Below, piece by piece: positions 46,356-54,908 of a stretch of 64,000 bases of DNA. The notes beneath the pieces are model-generated. The model ran no database searches and was not told where the DNA came from. It saw nothing but the letters and a program-made list of their open reading frames with translations. Every line of letters starts with the position of its first letter. Within the stretch, counting starts at the first letter, position 1. The stretch spans positions 62,001 through 126,000 of the forward strand of contig CBDBKU010000003.1 in the NCBI GenBank assembly GCA_965206775.1, in the 5' to 3' direction. Source of the DNA: VXMF01 sp965206775 (lineage in GTDB: Bacteria > Acidobacteriota > Terriglobia > Bryobacterales > UBA6623). The position numbers and the translations under genes were made by a program.

Positions 46356-47339
46356 CTATCGCTTCTGAGGGCCCGTCACGTCCCACCACTGTCCGCCGCT
46401 TGTGGTCTTGAGTACGCCACCCTCCCCTCCGTAGTACAGGGTGGGCGGATTGGTCTTCGTATCAAAGACCAATGTCCATGTCCGATTCGACCATTGGAGT
46501 CCGGCCCGCTCAAAGGCTAGGCCTCCGTCGACGCTGCGAAAGACCCCCTGGGTGGTGCCCGCGTACACGTGAGTCGGTTCCGTCGGGTCCACCGCCAGCG
46601 CAAGGATGTGTTGTGCGGGGGCATTCCGCAAGTTGCTCCATGTCCAGCCTCCGTCCATCGACTTGTACACCCCGGCCGGACTGGTCGCCGCGTAGAGAAT
46701 TCTGGCATTCGAGGGATCGATGGCGAGCGCTCGGACGTCGATGTCGTACAGGCCGTTCGGATTCGCCGACCAGGTTTCCCCTCCGTCACTTGACCGGTAC
46801 ACTCCGTGCCAAGTGCCTGCGTGGAGGATCCTCGGTTCGCTTGGGTCTCCGACAAGGCAGCGCAGTGTCTTGTCGAGCAGTCCCCGGTTCGCTGCTCGCC
46901 AGCTGGCTCCGCCATCGACGGTCTTGAAGACTCCTCCTCCGTCCGTGCCTGCATAGACGGTCTGCCCGTCGTTCGGGTCGATAACAAGGCTGCGGATTCT
47001 CTGGTTCGTCATGCCCGAGGTGGCACGCGTCCATGAACGAGCCCCGTCCGTCGACGCATAAACGCCCATTTCGTAGGTGCCTACGTACAGCACCTCGGGG
47101 CTGGCCCTGTCCAGGACGATGGATCGCGGCGAAAGCGCCTCGAGACCGCTGGAAGGCCAGTTGTCCGCGCCCCCAGAGGTTGTCTTGCAGAGACCTTTCG
47201 CTGCGCCGGCGTAAAGGATCCGGGGGTCCGTTGGGTGCAACGCGATTGCCTGCGTCTCGCCACCGCCTGGCGAGCCCATCTGCGCCAGGCACACGGCCTG
47301 CGAGCACGCCGAGGCCAGGATCAGGACCAGTGCTCTCAT
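46356..47339 (-). CDS. BNR/sortilin-type beta-propeller protein, secreted
   Basis: A 327-residue secreted propeller. After a signal peptide (LILASACSQAVCLA), blades repeat about every 43 residues with the pattern 'position-in-time Y/L-A-G-T ... S-x-D-G-G-x-x-W', for example VYASTDGARSWTRATSG, VFKTVDGGASWRAANRG, VYRSSDGGETWSANPNG and VYKSMDGGWTWSNLRNA. These are Asp-box (BNR) repeats of the VPS10/YCF48-like kind, usually binding proteins or glycosidase-like folds without a catalytic set. Its start touches the stop of the upstream 650-residue gene, so the two are co-translated. Confidence 0.9.
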   Translation of the reverse strand: MRALVLILASACSQAVCLAQMGSPGGGETQAIALHPTDPRILYAGAAKGLCKTTSGGADNWPSSGLEALSPRSIVLDRASPEVLYVGTYEMGVYASTDGARSWTRATSGMTNQRIRSLVIDPNDGQTVYAGTDGGGVFKTVDGGASWRAANRGLLDKTLRCLVGDPSEPRILHAGTWHGVYRSSDGGETWSANPNGLYDIDVRALAIDPSNARILYAATSPAGVYKSMDGGWTWSNLRNAPAQHILALAVDPTEPTHVYAGTTQGVFRSVDGGLAFERAGLQWSNRTWTLVFDTKTNPPTLYYGGEGGVLKTTSGGQWWDVTGPQKR

Positions 47340-49292
47340 CTAGTCGGCCTCCGGGGCATCCCACGGGAAGGCATAGCGAGGTGGCGATGCGAACCGCTTC
47401 ATTCGGATCTCGAGAATAGTGCCCGCTCCCGGCTCGAGGTCGACCTGGAAGAACGTGGCGTCAATATTCGTCGTGCGGCTCTCGATAGCGTCTGCGTCCG
47501 GCGGATCGGAGCCGGCAACCCATCCAGAGGTTGCCGCCTGGTACGACACGTCAGCAATCTGATGTTCGCCGTACGCGCCACCCTGGAGAATCACCCTCCG
47601 CTTCTCGAACAGGTTCGTGTTGACGAGCTCGACCGTCATCGAGTCGGGGCCGATCCCGGTTACCAGCGCTGCAACGCCTTGCGGCAGTCCGGCCTGCCGC
47701 CTGTCCAAATCGAAGTAGCGAATGTAGGAATGCAGCATTTCCCCTCGCTTGTGCACCGGGAGCCCTGCGATCGTCAGCCGCACCAAGCTGTCGGTCGGCA
47801 TGGGCTCCAAAGAGAGCCAGTGGGCGTCGAACCAAGTCTCCGGATCTCCGTGCTCGTTGAGGATTCGTGCAAGCTTGCGATGGACGACCTGCAAGTCCCG
47901 CCGGAACGCGTCGACCGGATACTGCGGATTGTGCCCTCGAACGAAGTACGCCCACCCGAGGTCTGTGTCTGCGAGCCCACCTGCATTCTTCGCGAGATTG
48001 CCGAGACGCTCGACCTGCTCCCAGTCCCTGTCAGATTGCGACATGTGCCAAAGCTGCACGTATGGGTACGGGGACTCTCGCGTGAAGTGATGCCATTCGC
48101 GTTCGCTGTCATAGCGGATGGGCACCATCGAGATCCCGTCCCGAACCTCGCCTCGAATTCGCATCACCGCTGCTTGACTTCGAGGCAGTTCCAGCCAGTG
48201 GTGCTGGCCTGTCATCAGGAGAGCCGCCTTGGCTGCGGTGAGCGTCGACAGAACGATGTCCGTGCCGCCCCTCGGCCATTTCCAGCCATAGTATCCGCCC
48301 CACCAGTTGCCTCCGTTGTACTCGCCGATCTTCCCGGTCAGACCGACGTTGTCGGGAGTGATCCCGTCGTTCGCTCTCGTCAGATCGAGCCATTTGCCCA
48401 GGTAGTCGACGATCCACCGGCGGTACTTCTCGTTTCCCGTGTGGAGGAACGCGTTCGCGATCAGCGGCGCAGCCGTGAGGTTGATCGGCACGTCCCCCTT
48501 GGCCATTCGGTCGCTCATCGTGCGCACTATCCTGCCGAACTGATCGTTCTCGGGATGGTCGTTGATCCATCCGGTGGGGGAGTCCACTCCCGGAATGTCG
48601 TCAAACGGCAGGTGGTAGTAGACAAGGTTTGCATTCGTCGGAATCCAGTCGCGCTTTGTCCATTGCATCTTGGGACCCCGACTGCCCGTCATCGAGGCCC
48701 GCATCAGCCTGAGTTCGGGGTCATAGTTCAGGGCTTCGGGATCCTCGCCGGTGTACATCGCCGCGAATCGGATCGACCGCTCCCGGAACACCTCGTCGTA
48801 CGGATCTGCCATGCCCATGGGGTAGAAGGAAACGTAGCCCTCGCCGTGGTGCATCCAGTCCCAGTTGCCGTCGAATTCACGGTAGATCTGGCCGTACCGC
48901 GTGAATTGGCGAGTGATGCCTTCCCATACTTTGCGGTGGAGAGTGTCCAGTTCTTTCGAGCCCCCGAGCACGTGGTGGAGAGAGAAGCCGCGGAACCCCT
49001 CGTATGCATCGTCCGAGGAATTCATCCCGCCCTCGTACCGCTCCTTCCATCGCAGTGTCCCGTCCGGCAGCGTATAGGCCTTGAAGAACTCGAGTCCGGC
49101 GCGATCCAGCGTTTCGATCAGGTGACGCTCCAAGACAGCCCATGCGGGAGCCGGACGCGGAACGACCGCGCGGATCATTGGAATTCTTGAACCGGGCTCA
49201 CCCCGGCTAGCGGCGGCGAGTGCGTCCGATGGGACCGCTGCAAGCGGGATCGCCATGCCCGCCATCACCAGGAAGAATTGCTGACTCGTCAT
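47340..49292 (-). CDS. Secreted 650-residue protein of unknown function
   Basis: I do not recognise the family. A hydrophobic leader (QQFFLVMAGMAIPLAAVPSD) implies export. The body is very rich in Trp, Tyr and His, with conspicuous stretches DGTLRWKERYEGGMNSSDDA, FDGNWDWMHHGEGYV, MQWTKRDWIPTNANLVYYH and GEYNGGNWWGGYYGWKW. The middle ~400 residues look all-helical and the last ~130 beta-rich (LVNTNLFEKRRVILQGGAYG). That is the layout of alpha/alpha-toroid polysaccharide lyases and hydrolases with a C-terminal beta domain, but no catalytic motif can be named. It heads the operon with the BNR propeller and the Gfo/Idh oxidoreductase, which supports a carbohydrate role. Confidence 0.85.
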   Translation of the reverse strand: MTSQQFFLVMAGMAIPLAAVPSDALAAASRGEPGSRIPMIRAVVPRPAPAWAVLERHLIETLDRAGLEFFKAYTLPDGTLRWKERYEGGMNSSDDAYEGFRGFSLHHVLGGSKELDTLHRKVWEGITRQFTRYGQIYREFDGNWDWMHHGEGYVSFYPMGMADPYDEVFRERSIRFAAMYTGEDPEALNYDPELRLMRASMTGSRGPKMQWTKRDWIPTNANLVYYHLPFDDIPGVDSPTGWINDHPENDQFGRIVRTMSDRMAKGDVPINLTAAPLIANAFLHTGNEKYRRWIVDYLGKWLDLTRANDGITPDNVGLTGKIGEYNGGNWWGGYYGWKWPRGGTDIVLSTLTAAKAALLMTGQHHWLELPRSQAAVMRIRGEVRDGISMVPIRYDSEREWHHFTRESPYPYVQLWHMSQSDRDWEQVERLGNLAKNAGGLADTDLGWAYFVRGHNPQYPVDAFRRDLQVVHRKLARILNEHGDPETWFDAHWLSLEPMPTDSLVRLTIAGLPVHKRGEMLHSYIRYFDLDRRQAGLPQGVAALVTGIGPDSMTVELVNTNLFEKRRVILQGGAYGEHQIADVSYQAATSGWVAGSDPPDADAIESRTTNIDATFFQVDLEPGAGTILEIRMKRFASPPRYAFPWDAPEAD

Positions 49293-49896
49293 AGCGAGAA
49301 TCGTCAGTCACGCTACCACTCTTCGGGTTGCATTCACCAGCCCAACCAGTGAACGGACCCATTGACACTGGAGCTGCTCTTGAAATTGGCCGACCGGCGT
49401 CCGGCCGAGGCGATCCCTCGAGGCGGCAGACTCGGCCTCGAACATGGCCCCCCATGATCCGGTCAACGTGGGCATGGACATGGGCGGCCTCGCTTTCGGG
49501 GAGCAATTGATCCGGCGTGGCACCGACAAGGCCGGGCCTCCCGCGCCGGCAGGTGCGTGTTCCTGTCAGTCGGACGAGCCGAGAATGAGAACCACGACCT
49601 TCATCGTGTCTGCACTGCCGCGCCCGATTCGAGGTCCGACTGGGAGCAGGAGCCAAACACTGCGCCTCACTCGGAGGGGAATTGCTCCGTCAACGAAGTC
49701 GTGGGCCGTTCATGACCTCGCCCTCACAGGCTCGAAACGCGGCACCAAGCCTGATGCGGCAACCCGTTCTCTGGCCACGGCCGACAGCAGTTCTCAGTTT
49801 GGGTTTTTTGGATGCTTACGGGCCGTGTAGGAGCCGGGAGCGAGGGACTAGTTTCTGTGGGCTTGACTTTGCGGGTGCCGCTTTCGACGATACAAT
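49293..49896. other. Intergenic stretch before the split transposase
   Basis: About 600 bp between the unknown secreted protein and the DDE transposase gene. Only Arg/Pro-rich short frames. The left end of the transposase's own element should lie near 49.8 kb; I could not match it to a right end. Confidence 0.4.
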
Positions 49897-50931
49897 GTGG
49901 CCTCCGTTCTCGATTCCCTCCTGCACAGCTTCCGCCAAGCCGCCTCGGGCCTGCCCGATGCCCGCCGCGGCTCCAACAAGCGCTACGCCCTCGCCGACGC
50001 CGCCTCCTGCGCCCTCGCCACCTTCTTCTTCCAGGCTCCCTCCTTCCTCGAGTTCCAGCGCCGCATGCAGGAGGACACCTCCCGCTCCAACTGCCACACC
50101 CTCTTCGGCGTGCAGGCCATCCCCTGCGACAACCGCATTCGCGACCTGCTCGACGGTGCCGACCCCGCTCTGTTCGCCGACCTGTTCCCCCTCTGCCTCG
50201 ACAGCGTCCGCGAGCAGGGCGCCCTCGCCCCCTTCGAGCGCCTCGGCGGCCGCCTGCTCGTCGCTCTGGACGGGATCCAGATCCACTGCTCCGACTCGAT
50301 CCGCTGCCCGCAGTGCTCGACCCGCCATGTCGGGGCTCACAAGACCGAGCAGTACTTCCATACGATGCTCGCGGCGACGGTCGTCGCCGACGGCCACAAC
50401 CGCGTCCTGCCGCTCATGCCGGAGTTCGTCCAGCCCCGGCAGGACCCGGCCGCGGACCAGCCGGATCTGTCCGAGGAGCAGCGCAAGCAGGACTGCGAGC
50501 GCAACGCCGCCAAGCGCTGGCTGCCCGCCCACAGCGCCGAGCTGCGCCCCTACCGGCCGGTCTTCCTCGGCGACGACCTGTACTGCTGCCAGTCCCTGTG
50601 CCGCCTCGTCGGCGACCTCGGGGCGGACTTCATTTTCGTCTGCAAGCCCAGCTCCCACAAGCGTTTGTACGAACTGCTCCACGACGACTTCACCCACTCC
50701 AGCGGCTGGATCAAGACCCGCAACAGCCGCAAGCAGGTCGAGTTGCAGCGCTTCCGCTGGATGCACGGGCTGCCGGTCCGCGACAGCGCCGACGCCGTGC
50801 AGGGTGCCTGGGTCGAGTTCGCCATCGAGCGCAACGGCAAGCGCACCTACACCAACACGTTCTTCACCAGTTTGGAAGTCACCGCCGACAACGTGGCGGA
50901 CATCGCGCGGGCCGGCCGCGCCCGGTGGAAG

Positions 50932-50963
50932 ATCGAGAAATGTGCAATTGCACATTTCTCGAT
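50932..50963. repeat. 32-bp perfect palindrome at the left RIT junction
   Basis: Positions 50932-50963 read identically on both strands. The outer eight bases ATCGAGAA belong to the transposase target, the core 50940-50955 is ATGTGCAATTGCACAT (two inverted recombinase-like motifs), and the inner eight are the inverted repeat tip TTCTCGAT. The right junction of the element has no such core. Confidence 0.92.
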
Positions 50964-51046
50964 AAATGTGAATTTCAGGATTATGTGAATTCCGCTCTGT
51001 AAGCCCTTGCCAAGCCGAGGCACGGGGGCTCTGCCAGTTCACATAA
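50956..51046. repeat. Left terminal inverted repeat of the RIT element
   Basis: Holds ATGTGAA at 50966-50972 and again at 50983-50989 (17-bp step), and the inverted form TTCACAT at 51038-51044, 48 bp after the second copy. These are probably recombinase-binding sites. Confidence 0.9.
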
Positions 51047-51103
51047 AAATACGGCGGTGGCAGGATTGTCGGATCGTCTTTCGTTTCGAAAGGAGGTCTG
51101 AAC

Positions 51104-52339
51104 ATGTTCGAAACACTCTTCAAGGAGGCGCGAACGGTGCAGCGGCACCTAGCCGCCCCGCTGCTCCGGTTGCGCCTCTGCTACCTAGATCACTGCGCGG
51201 CACGAGGGCTCGCAGACAGAACGATCCGCGATGTCGCCAGACACCAGCTGCAGGCGGTGCAGTTGCTGCCCTTGCAGGAGCCGGGCCCGATCCCGGTCGC
51301 CGAGGTCGAAGCGGCCGGGCAGCGGTGGGCGGCCGGCCGCAAAGTCGAGCAAGGCGGGAAGCGTCAGCGGGCCTTCGTAACAGGCACGCTGAGGTGGCTT
51401 CGCTTCAGCGGACGCCTGGATGCGACAGATCCCGAGCCGACGCCCCACGCCGAGCGGCTGGCGGCGTTTGCCGACAGCTTGCTCCGCGAGCGCGGACTGT
51501 CTGCGGAATCGGTCCGCAACTACTGCTCCCGAGCGCGGGAGTTCCTGCGCCGGCACTGTGGCGACAAGCCGTCGCTGGCAGACATCACGGTCGCCGATGT
51601 GGACCGGGCCTTGGCGGACAAAGCGTCGCAGGATGTGGCGCGGAAGACATTGGCTGCCTATGCCAGCGCCTTGCGAGCGTTCTTTCGGTACGCCGAGGAC
51701 TGCGGCCGGTGCCGTCCGGGCTTGGCCGCAGCGATCCCGTTGCCCCGTCAGTACTCCTTGGAGACCCTGCCAGCGGGCCCAGCCTGGGAGGACGTGCAGC
51801 GGCTGCTGGCCGCCACCGAAGGGGACCGGCCAGCGGATGTCCGGGACCAGGCCATCCTCCTGCTGCTCGCTGTCTACGGCCTGCGTTCGGGGGAAGTCCG
51901 CGGACTGCGCCTGGACGACCTCGACTGGGTGGCGGAAACGATGTGCGTCCGCTGCCCCAAGCCGGGGCGTACTCACCTGTATCCGTTGTCGCGGACGGTC
52001 GGTGACGCCATCCTGCGCTATGTGCGGGGCGTGCGTCCAGCCTCCCTGCACCGCGAGGTCTTCCTGTCCCTGCAAGCCCCGGCCCGACCGCTGAGCACGA
52101 CCGGGCTCTGGCGCGTCGTCGGACCCCGCCTGCGACGGTTAGGCATCGATTCGCAGCGCAGCGGGCCCCACGCATTGCGGCATGCCTGTGCTCAGCACCT
52201 GTTGGATACAGGCTTCTCCCTGAAGCAGATCGGGGATTGTCTGGGACACCGGCACCCGGACTCGACCGCGGTCTACGCCAAGACCGGGCTCGGCGCGTTA
52301 CGGGAAGTGGCCGCCTTCGATTGGGAGGGCGTGCTGTGA
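51104..52339 (+). CDS. ritA: Tyrosine recombinase, first of the RIT trio
   Basis: A 411-residue tyrosine recombinase, longer than its partners. An N-terminal ~110-residue extension precedes the SAM-like core-binding domain (FADSLLRERGLSAESVRNYC). The catalytic domain has Arg in YGLRSGEVRGL, His356-x-x-Arg359 in HALRHAC, His382 in CLGHRHP and the nucleophile Tyr391 (STAVYAKTG). An excellent ribosome binding site (AAGGAGGT) ends 6 bp before the ATG. Its stop overlaps the GTG start of ritB by 4 bp. With its partners it is expected to cut and rejoin the element ends. Confidence 0.93.
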   Translation: MFETLFKEARTVQRHLAAPLLRLRLCYLDHCAARGLADRTIRDVARHQLQAVQLLPLQEPGPIPVAEVEAAGQRWAAGRKVEQGGKRQRAFVTGTLRWLRFSGRLDATDPEPTPHAERLAAFADSLLRERGLSAESVRNYCSRAREFLRRHCGDKPSLADITVADVDRALADKASQDVARKTLAAYASALRAFFRYAEDCGRCRPGLAAAIPLPRQYSLETLPAGPAWEDVQRLLAATEGDRPADVRDQAILLLLAVYGLRSGEVRGLRLDDLDWVAETMCVRCPKPGRTHLYPLSRTVGDAILRYVRGVRPASLHREVFLSLQAPARPLSTTGLWRVVGPRLRRLGIDSQRSGPHALRHACAQHLLDTGFSLKQIGDCLGHRHPDSTAVYAKTGLGALREVAAFDWEGVL

Positions 52340-52844
52340 CAGTCCGGGACGCCATTGAGCGTTACGTCGCCTGGAAGCGCTCCTCGGGAGCGCGCTTCCA
52401 AGCTGGCGCGAACGCACTCAACCATTACGCTTGCCTCGTGGGTAGCGAGACCGACCTCGACGAAGTCGGGGAGCACGAAGCCGCCGCCTTTCTGACCGGC
52501 TCCGGACCCTTGACCCCCACGCGAAGCGTCAAACGTTCGATTCTGGATGGCTTCTACCGCTACGCGCTGGGGCGCGAGCTGGCCAGCCGCTCGCCGCTGC
52601 CCGCGCTGGAGCCGCCACGCCCCCCTTCGGCCCCTCCGTATCTGTATAGCCGGGACGAGGTGGGCCGCCTGCTGGAGGCCGCGCAAGCCCCTCTCAAGCG
52701 TGTGCGGCAACTCGGGCCGCAGACGTTCCGCGCCTTGCTGCTACTGCTGTATGGCGCAGGCTTGCGTCTCGGGGAGGCCCTGCAACTCACCCATGCTGAT
52801 GTCGATCTGGCCAACCTGCTGCTGACTGTCCGCAAATCGAAGTT

Positions 52845-52934
52845 CGGCAAGAATGTTGACCAAACAGAAATGTTGAGCTGGGCTCGCAAGAGCCTGTGAA
52901 CAAAGGCCATAGAGCCCGAATCGAGCAACATAAC
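52845..52934. repeat. Left terminal inverted repeat of the nested element
   Basis: 90 bp matching the reverse complement of 53252-53341 at about 81 positions. Holds ATGTTGA at 52853-52859 and 52870-52876 (17-bp step) and the inverted GCAACAT at 52925-52931, 48 bp after the second copy: the same spacing as in the RIT ends. The first seven bases are ritB sequence. Confidence 0.9.
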
Positions 52935-53251
52935 TTTTTCCCTCTCAGCACCGTCTCCGTGTATCGGGAGAGAACCACCGTGACCTCACCAACCGACCGG
53001 AACAGTCCCGGGGAACCGACCCGGGATCCGTTCCAACCAATCATTTCTGCGTACGTTGCGTAGCTGGAACATGCGGGCCTATCCGGCAGCAGTATTGCTG
53101 CTTGTCGGGCCCGGCACGACGCTTTCTGACTTGGCTGGACAGTATCGGGACCGCGATCGACGCCGTGGACAGGCGTGTCAACCAGAAGGGAGCCTTCAAC
53201 GGAGCACGGGACAGCTTGCCGGCTCTTCTCGGCAAGGTCTGAACGCCCATA

Positions 53252-53341
53252 GTTATGTTGCGCGATTCCGGCTGTATGGCCTTTTTTCACAATGGCTTAC
53301 GAGCCCAGCTCAACATTTCTGTTTGGTCAACATTCTTGCCG
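53252..53341. repeat. Right terminal inverted repeat of the nested element
   Basis: Partner of 52845-52934. The outermost motif TCAACAT is at 53327-53333, followed by a 10-bp spacer and then the palindromic core. Confidence 0.9.
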
Positions 53342-53343
53342 TG

Positions 53344-53359
53344 ATGTTGCGCGCAACAT
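53344..53359. repeat. 16-bp palindromic core at the right junction of the nested element
   Basis: ATGTTGCGCGCAACAT is a perfect palindrome formed by two inverted copies of the element's own motif. It is the counterpart of the ATGTGCAATTGCACAT core at the RIT left junction: same length and the same 10-bp distance to the first end motif. Confidence 0.9.
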
Positions 53360-53795
53360 TACTACAAGACCCGTCTCGTCCCGTTGGATCCGACCCTGGG
53401 AAAAGCCCTGGCAGCCCATGCGGCCCGCACCCTGCCGGCGGATCCCGCCGGGGCGGCCGGGCACCCCTTCTTCGCCAACCGAGACGGCACGCCGCTACGC
53501 CAAGCGACGGTCCGCGGCCGCTTCCGGGTCGTGCGCGAAGCTGCTGGCATCCCGCTTCTGGAGGGAGCCCGCCGTCAGCCGTGTCTGCACGACCTGCGGC
53601 ACGCCGCTGCCCAGCATCGGCTGGTCAGCTGGTACCGCCAGGGACAGGACGTCCAGCGCCTGCTGCCGGTTCTGTCGACCTACCTGGGGCACGTCAGCCT
53701 GGCCTCGACGCAGCTCTACCTGAGCATGACCCCCGAACTGCTGGGCGCCGCCTCGGCGCGCTTCGCGCGGTATGCCGAACCTCGCGGAGGCTGCC

Positions 53796-54806
53796 ATGCG
53801 TGACAGATCCACTCTCGGTTTCTGGCTGCGCCGCTTCTTGGCGGAGCATCTGGTGAGCGAACGCAACCTGTCGCGCAACACCCAGCTCGGCTATCGCGAC
53901 ACGTTCACCCTGCTCGTGCCCTGCCTCGCCGAACAGGCCCGCAAGCCGTCCGAGCGCCTCGCTGTACGCGACATGGGCGCCGCGCAAGTGCGGGCCTTCT
54001 TGGCCGGCCTCGCCGAACAACGCGGCTGCTCGCCGCAAACCTGCAACCAACGCCTGGCCGCCATCCGCTCCTTCGCCCGCTTCGTGGCCAGCCGTGATCC
54101 CGAGCATCTCGAATGGGCCGGCCAGATCCGGGCCATCTCGGCGAAACGGGCGGATCCGCGCCCCGTGACCTACCTCGAGAAGCACGAAATGGACGCCCTG
54201 CTGGCCGTGCCGGACCGCACCACAGCCCAGGGTCGCCGCCAGTACGCAGTCCTTGTTTTCTTGTACAACACGGGCGCCCGCGTATCCGAACTGACCCGCC
54301 TGACGGTCGGCGACTTGCAGCTAGCCGATCGCCCGGAGTCCCATTCCCTTGTGACCCTGCATGGCAAGCGTGGCAAGATTCGCCGTGTCCCAGTCTGGCC
54401 CAGTACAGCCACTGTGCTGTCCGAACTGGCGGGCGACCGCCCTGCGGACGCCTTCCTGTTCCACAGCCGGACCGGTCATCCCTTCACACGGTTTGGTATC
54501 CGAGCACTGGTCAAACGGTGCGCCGAGGCTGCCGCGCAGCGGGTGCCCTCCCTGACGGCCAAGGCCGTTATCAGCCCCCACACACTGCGCCACAGCTGCG
54601 CCACTCATCTGTTGCGCGCCGGTGTGGATCTGAACACGATCCGTGCCTGGCTCGGCCACGTCAGCGTCGATACCACGAACATCTATGCCGAGGTGGATCT
54701 CGAGACCAAGGCCCAAGCGATCGCTTGCTGCGACCCGCCCAAGACGCAACCGGCACGGCCATGGAAGGAGGACAAAGGCCTGATTGAGTTCCTCCGGACG
54801 CTCTGA
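53796..54806 (+). CDS. ritC: Tyrosine recombinase, third gene of the RIT trio
   Basis: A complete 336-residue tyrosine recombinase. The core-binding domain carries LSRNTQLGYRDTFTLLVPCL and SPQTCNQRLAAIRSFARFV. The catalytic domain has Arg in NTGARVSELTRL, His-x-x-Arg in SPHTLRHSCATHLL, His in AWLGHVSVDTT and the nucleophile Tyr297 (NIYAEVD). The ATG at 53796 overlaps the end of ritB by 8 bp. It is intact, so together with ritA two of the three recombinases could still be made. Confidence 0.93.
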   Translation: MRDRSTLGFWLRRFLAEHLVSERNLSRNTQLGYRDTFTLLVPCLAEQARKPSERLAVRDMGAAQVRAFLAGLAEQRGCSPQTCNQRLAAIRSFARFVASRDPEHLEWAGQIRAISAKRADPRPVTYLEKHEMDALLAVPDRTTAQGRRQYAVLVFLYNTGARVSELTRLTVGDLQLADRPESHSLVTLHGKRGKIRRVPVWPSTATVLSELAGDRPADAFLFHSRTGHPFTRFGIRALVKRCAEAAAQRVPSLTAKAVISPHTLRHSCATHLLRAGVDLNTIRAWLGHVSVDTTNIYAEVDLETKAQAIACCDPPKTQPARPWKEDKGLIEFLRTL

Positions 54807-54817
54807 GGCCATCAGGA

Positions 54818-54908
54818 TTATGTGAACCCGCAGAGCCCCCGTGCCTCGGCTTGGCAAGGGCTTACAGAGCGGAATTCACATAATCCTGAAATTCACATTT
54901 ATCGAGAA
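54818..54908. repeat. Right terminal inverted repeat of the RIT element
   Basis: Reverse complement of 50956-51046 at 89 of 91 positions; the differences are near 54828-54829. It ends in TTCACAT (54892-54898) plus the 10-bp junction spacer TTATCGAGAA (54899-54908). Confidence 0.92.

Larger units (their letters stand above)
52852..53368 (+). mobile_element. Nested 517-bp miniature element with RIT-type ends
   Basis: A non-coding insertion inside ritB with long inverted repeats at both ends and ~320 bp of unrelated DNA between them. Its end motifs have exactly the same spacing as those of the surrounding RIT element but a different consensus (ATGTTGA instead of ATGTGAA), so it derives from another RIT lineage. 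The right junction carries an extra 16-bp palindrome, the left does not. CAAGA occurs at both edges (52848-52852 and 53365-53369). No recombinase gene is inside, so it would need recombinases from elsewhere. A + strand tail near 53220-53245 reads RDSLPALLGKV and stop; it may be a gene scrap. Confidence 0.85.
52336..53803 (+). pseudogene. ritB: Tyrosine recombinase, middle gene of the RIT trio, split by a nested element
   Basis: The GTG at 52336 overlaps the ritA stop. Codons run normally through the core-binding domain and into the catalytic domain (LLYGAGLRLGEALQL, TVRKSKFGK) up to 52851, where a 517-bp insertion introduces a stop at 52897. The frame resumes at 53369 with TRLVPLDPTLGKAL, then CLHDLRHAAAQHRL (His-x-x-Arg), YLGHVSLASTQLYL (His, Tyr) and ends at 53803. 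Joining 52851 to 53369 gives a 316-residue recombinase with KFGKTRLVPL, a typical catalytic-domain strand. As it stands only a truncated protein without the Tyr nucleophile could be made. Confidence 0.9.
50940..54908 (+). mobile_element. Recombinase-in-trio (RIT) element inserted in a transposase gene
   Basis: A 3969-bp insertion containing three consecutive, overlapping tyrosine-recombinase genes on one strand (ritA, ritB, ritC) between 91-bp terminal inverted repeats at 50956-51046 and 54818-54908 (89 of 91 bases match). ATCGAGAA stands at both edges (50932-50939 and 54901-54908). Removing 50940-54908 restores the host transposase frame exactly. This is the defining layout of RIT elements. 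The middle gene is split by a smaller nested element, so this copy is probably disabled. Confidence 0.92.

Noticed and set aside
49816..51123. Long open frames antisense to, or in other frames of, the split transposase
   Set aside because: Repetitive Val/Ala/Glu/Gly or Pro/Ser/Arg composition without any motif; the GTG-started transposase frame explains the region.
52935..53251. Coding gene inside the miniature element
   Set aside because: Only short frames; the best one (ending RDSLPALLGKV) has no start and no recognisable family.
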